From positions 1 to 6,048 of the forward strand of contig JAMOAC010000279.1 in assembly GCA_023621975.1 (NCBI GenBank): a stretch of 6,048 nucleotides of DNA, given 5' to 3'. The stretch's first letter is position 1. Each line of letters opens with the position of its first letter. The notes beneath the pieces were generated by a model that did no database searches, had not been told where the DNA came from, and worked only from the letters and a program-made list of their open reading frames with translations. Source of the stretch: Bacillota bacterium (GTDB taxonomy: Bacteria; Bacillota_A; Clostridia; Acetivibrionales; DUMB01). Of this stretch, positions 5,395-6,048 are shown in pieces. Position numbers and translations under genes: made by a program.

Positions 5395-6048
5395 ATGGCA
5401 TCGGCAAAAAAAATGCTGAGTTCTGCACTAATGAAACAGGGTATTGAGTATGTAGAAAAAAACCCTGAAGAAAACATACCAAAGCTGCTTAACTGGGCGG
5501 AAAAGCTGGTTATTAAACCGGAACACAGAAAGACAATTGAGACATTCAGACAAGTGACTTCCGATCCCGACAATATTTGGAACAAATTCATTCACAGGGT
5601 ACTGAGGGAGGTAAATCCTAAGGTAAGGTCTAAATTCCTCATCAATTACATGGTTAATGCAGGTCTTTATGGTTCTCCGATAATTGACAAAATGAAAGAA
5701 AAGCACGGTTGCAATATTCCCTGGGCTATCCTGATGGATCCGACTTCTGCCTGCAATTTGCAGTGTACAGGTTGCTGGGCCGGGGAATATGACAAGACGG
5801 ATCATTTGGATTATGATACACTGGACAGGATAATAAGAGAAGGAAAAGAACTTGGTATACATCTTTATATCTACTCAGGGGGAGAGCCTCTGATAAGAAA
5901 AAAAGATATCTTGAAGTTGGCAGAAAAGCATGATGACTGTATATTCCTTGCATTTACAAATGCCACCCTTGTAGATGAGGAGCTCGGCAAAGAAATGGCG
6001 TGCCTTGGAAATATTTTCCTGGCCATAAGTATTGAAGGTTTCGAAGAA
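5395..6048 (+). CDS. Radical SAM protein (partial, runs off the right edge)
   Basis: N-terminal 218 residues of a radical SAM enzyme; the frame is still open at the last base. The cluster-binding CxxxCxxC is C120, C124 and C127 (SACNLQCTGCWAGEY), which would bind a [4Fe-4S] cluster that cleaves S-adenosylmethionine to a 5'-deoxyadenosyl radical. YSGGEPL at 160-166 contains the GGEP motif that contacts SAM, and SIEGFEE at the visible end is another SPASM/COG0535-like core strand. Before the core lies an unusually long helical N-terminal region of about 110 residues (rich in K, E and L, no cysteine pair), ending in a conserved-looking IPWAILMDPTSAC. AAGGGGG at 5381-5387 is seven bases before the ATG. 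The gene follows the TetR-type regulator and has its own predicted promoter and operator. The core resembles HpnH- and SPASM-like enzymes, but the reaction cannot be assigned without the C-terminus. Confidence 0.9.
   Translation, partial: MASAKKMLSSALMKQGIEYVEKNPEENIPKLLNWAEKLVIKPEHRKTIETFRQVTSDPDNIWNKFIHRVLREVNPKVRSKFLINYMVNAGLYGSPIIDKMKEKHGCNIPWAILMDPTSACNLQCTGCWAGEYDKTDHLDYDTLDRIIREGKELGIHLYIYSGGEPLIRKKDILKLAEKHDDCIFLAFTNATLVDEELGKEMACLGNIFLAISIEGFEE

Overview
The window reads as an ordinary chromosomal stretch of a low-to-moderate GC Firmicute, most likely a clostridium related to the cellulolytic/thermophilic group. The signs are GC near 40% by eye, A/T-rich intergenic DNA, strong purine-rich ribosome-binding sites, sigma-A-type promoters and protein sequences of clostridial character. 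The species is inference. There is no rRNA, tRNA, CRISPR array, insertion sequence or phage gene. Six protein genes fill almost all of the sequence, and no gap without a gene exceeds about 235 bases.

Region 1 (1-3819, + strand) holds three genes in a row. asnA (ammonia-dependent asparagine synthetase) and asnS (asparaginyl-tRNA synthetase) are 51 bases apart and make and then use asparagine. A YqhD/BdhA-type iron- or zinc-dependent alcohol dehydrogenase follows 63 bases later. A perfect extended -10 promoter precedes asnA, whose leader carries a duplicated Shine-Dalgarno module. A 20-bp perfect tandem repeat spans the asnS stop codon and fills the gap to the dehydrogenase.

Region 2 (3820-4718) holds a minus-strand LysE/RhtB-type membrane exporter. 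It converges on the dehydrogenase across a 29-base spacer with a small hairpin, and it diverges from the next gene across a 234-base regulatory region with a promoter facing each way.

Region 3 (4719-6048, + strand) is the most interesting part. A TetR-family repressor starting at GTG is followed after 85 bases by a radical SAM enzyme (CxxxCxxC, GGEP) that runs off the right edge. Almost the same palindrome, GACAC-N2-GTGTC, lies just downstream of the predicted promoter of each gene. This predicts a self-regulating repressor that also controls the radical SAM gene. The enzyme's substrate, and the ligand sensed by the repressor, cannot be read from the sequence.
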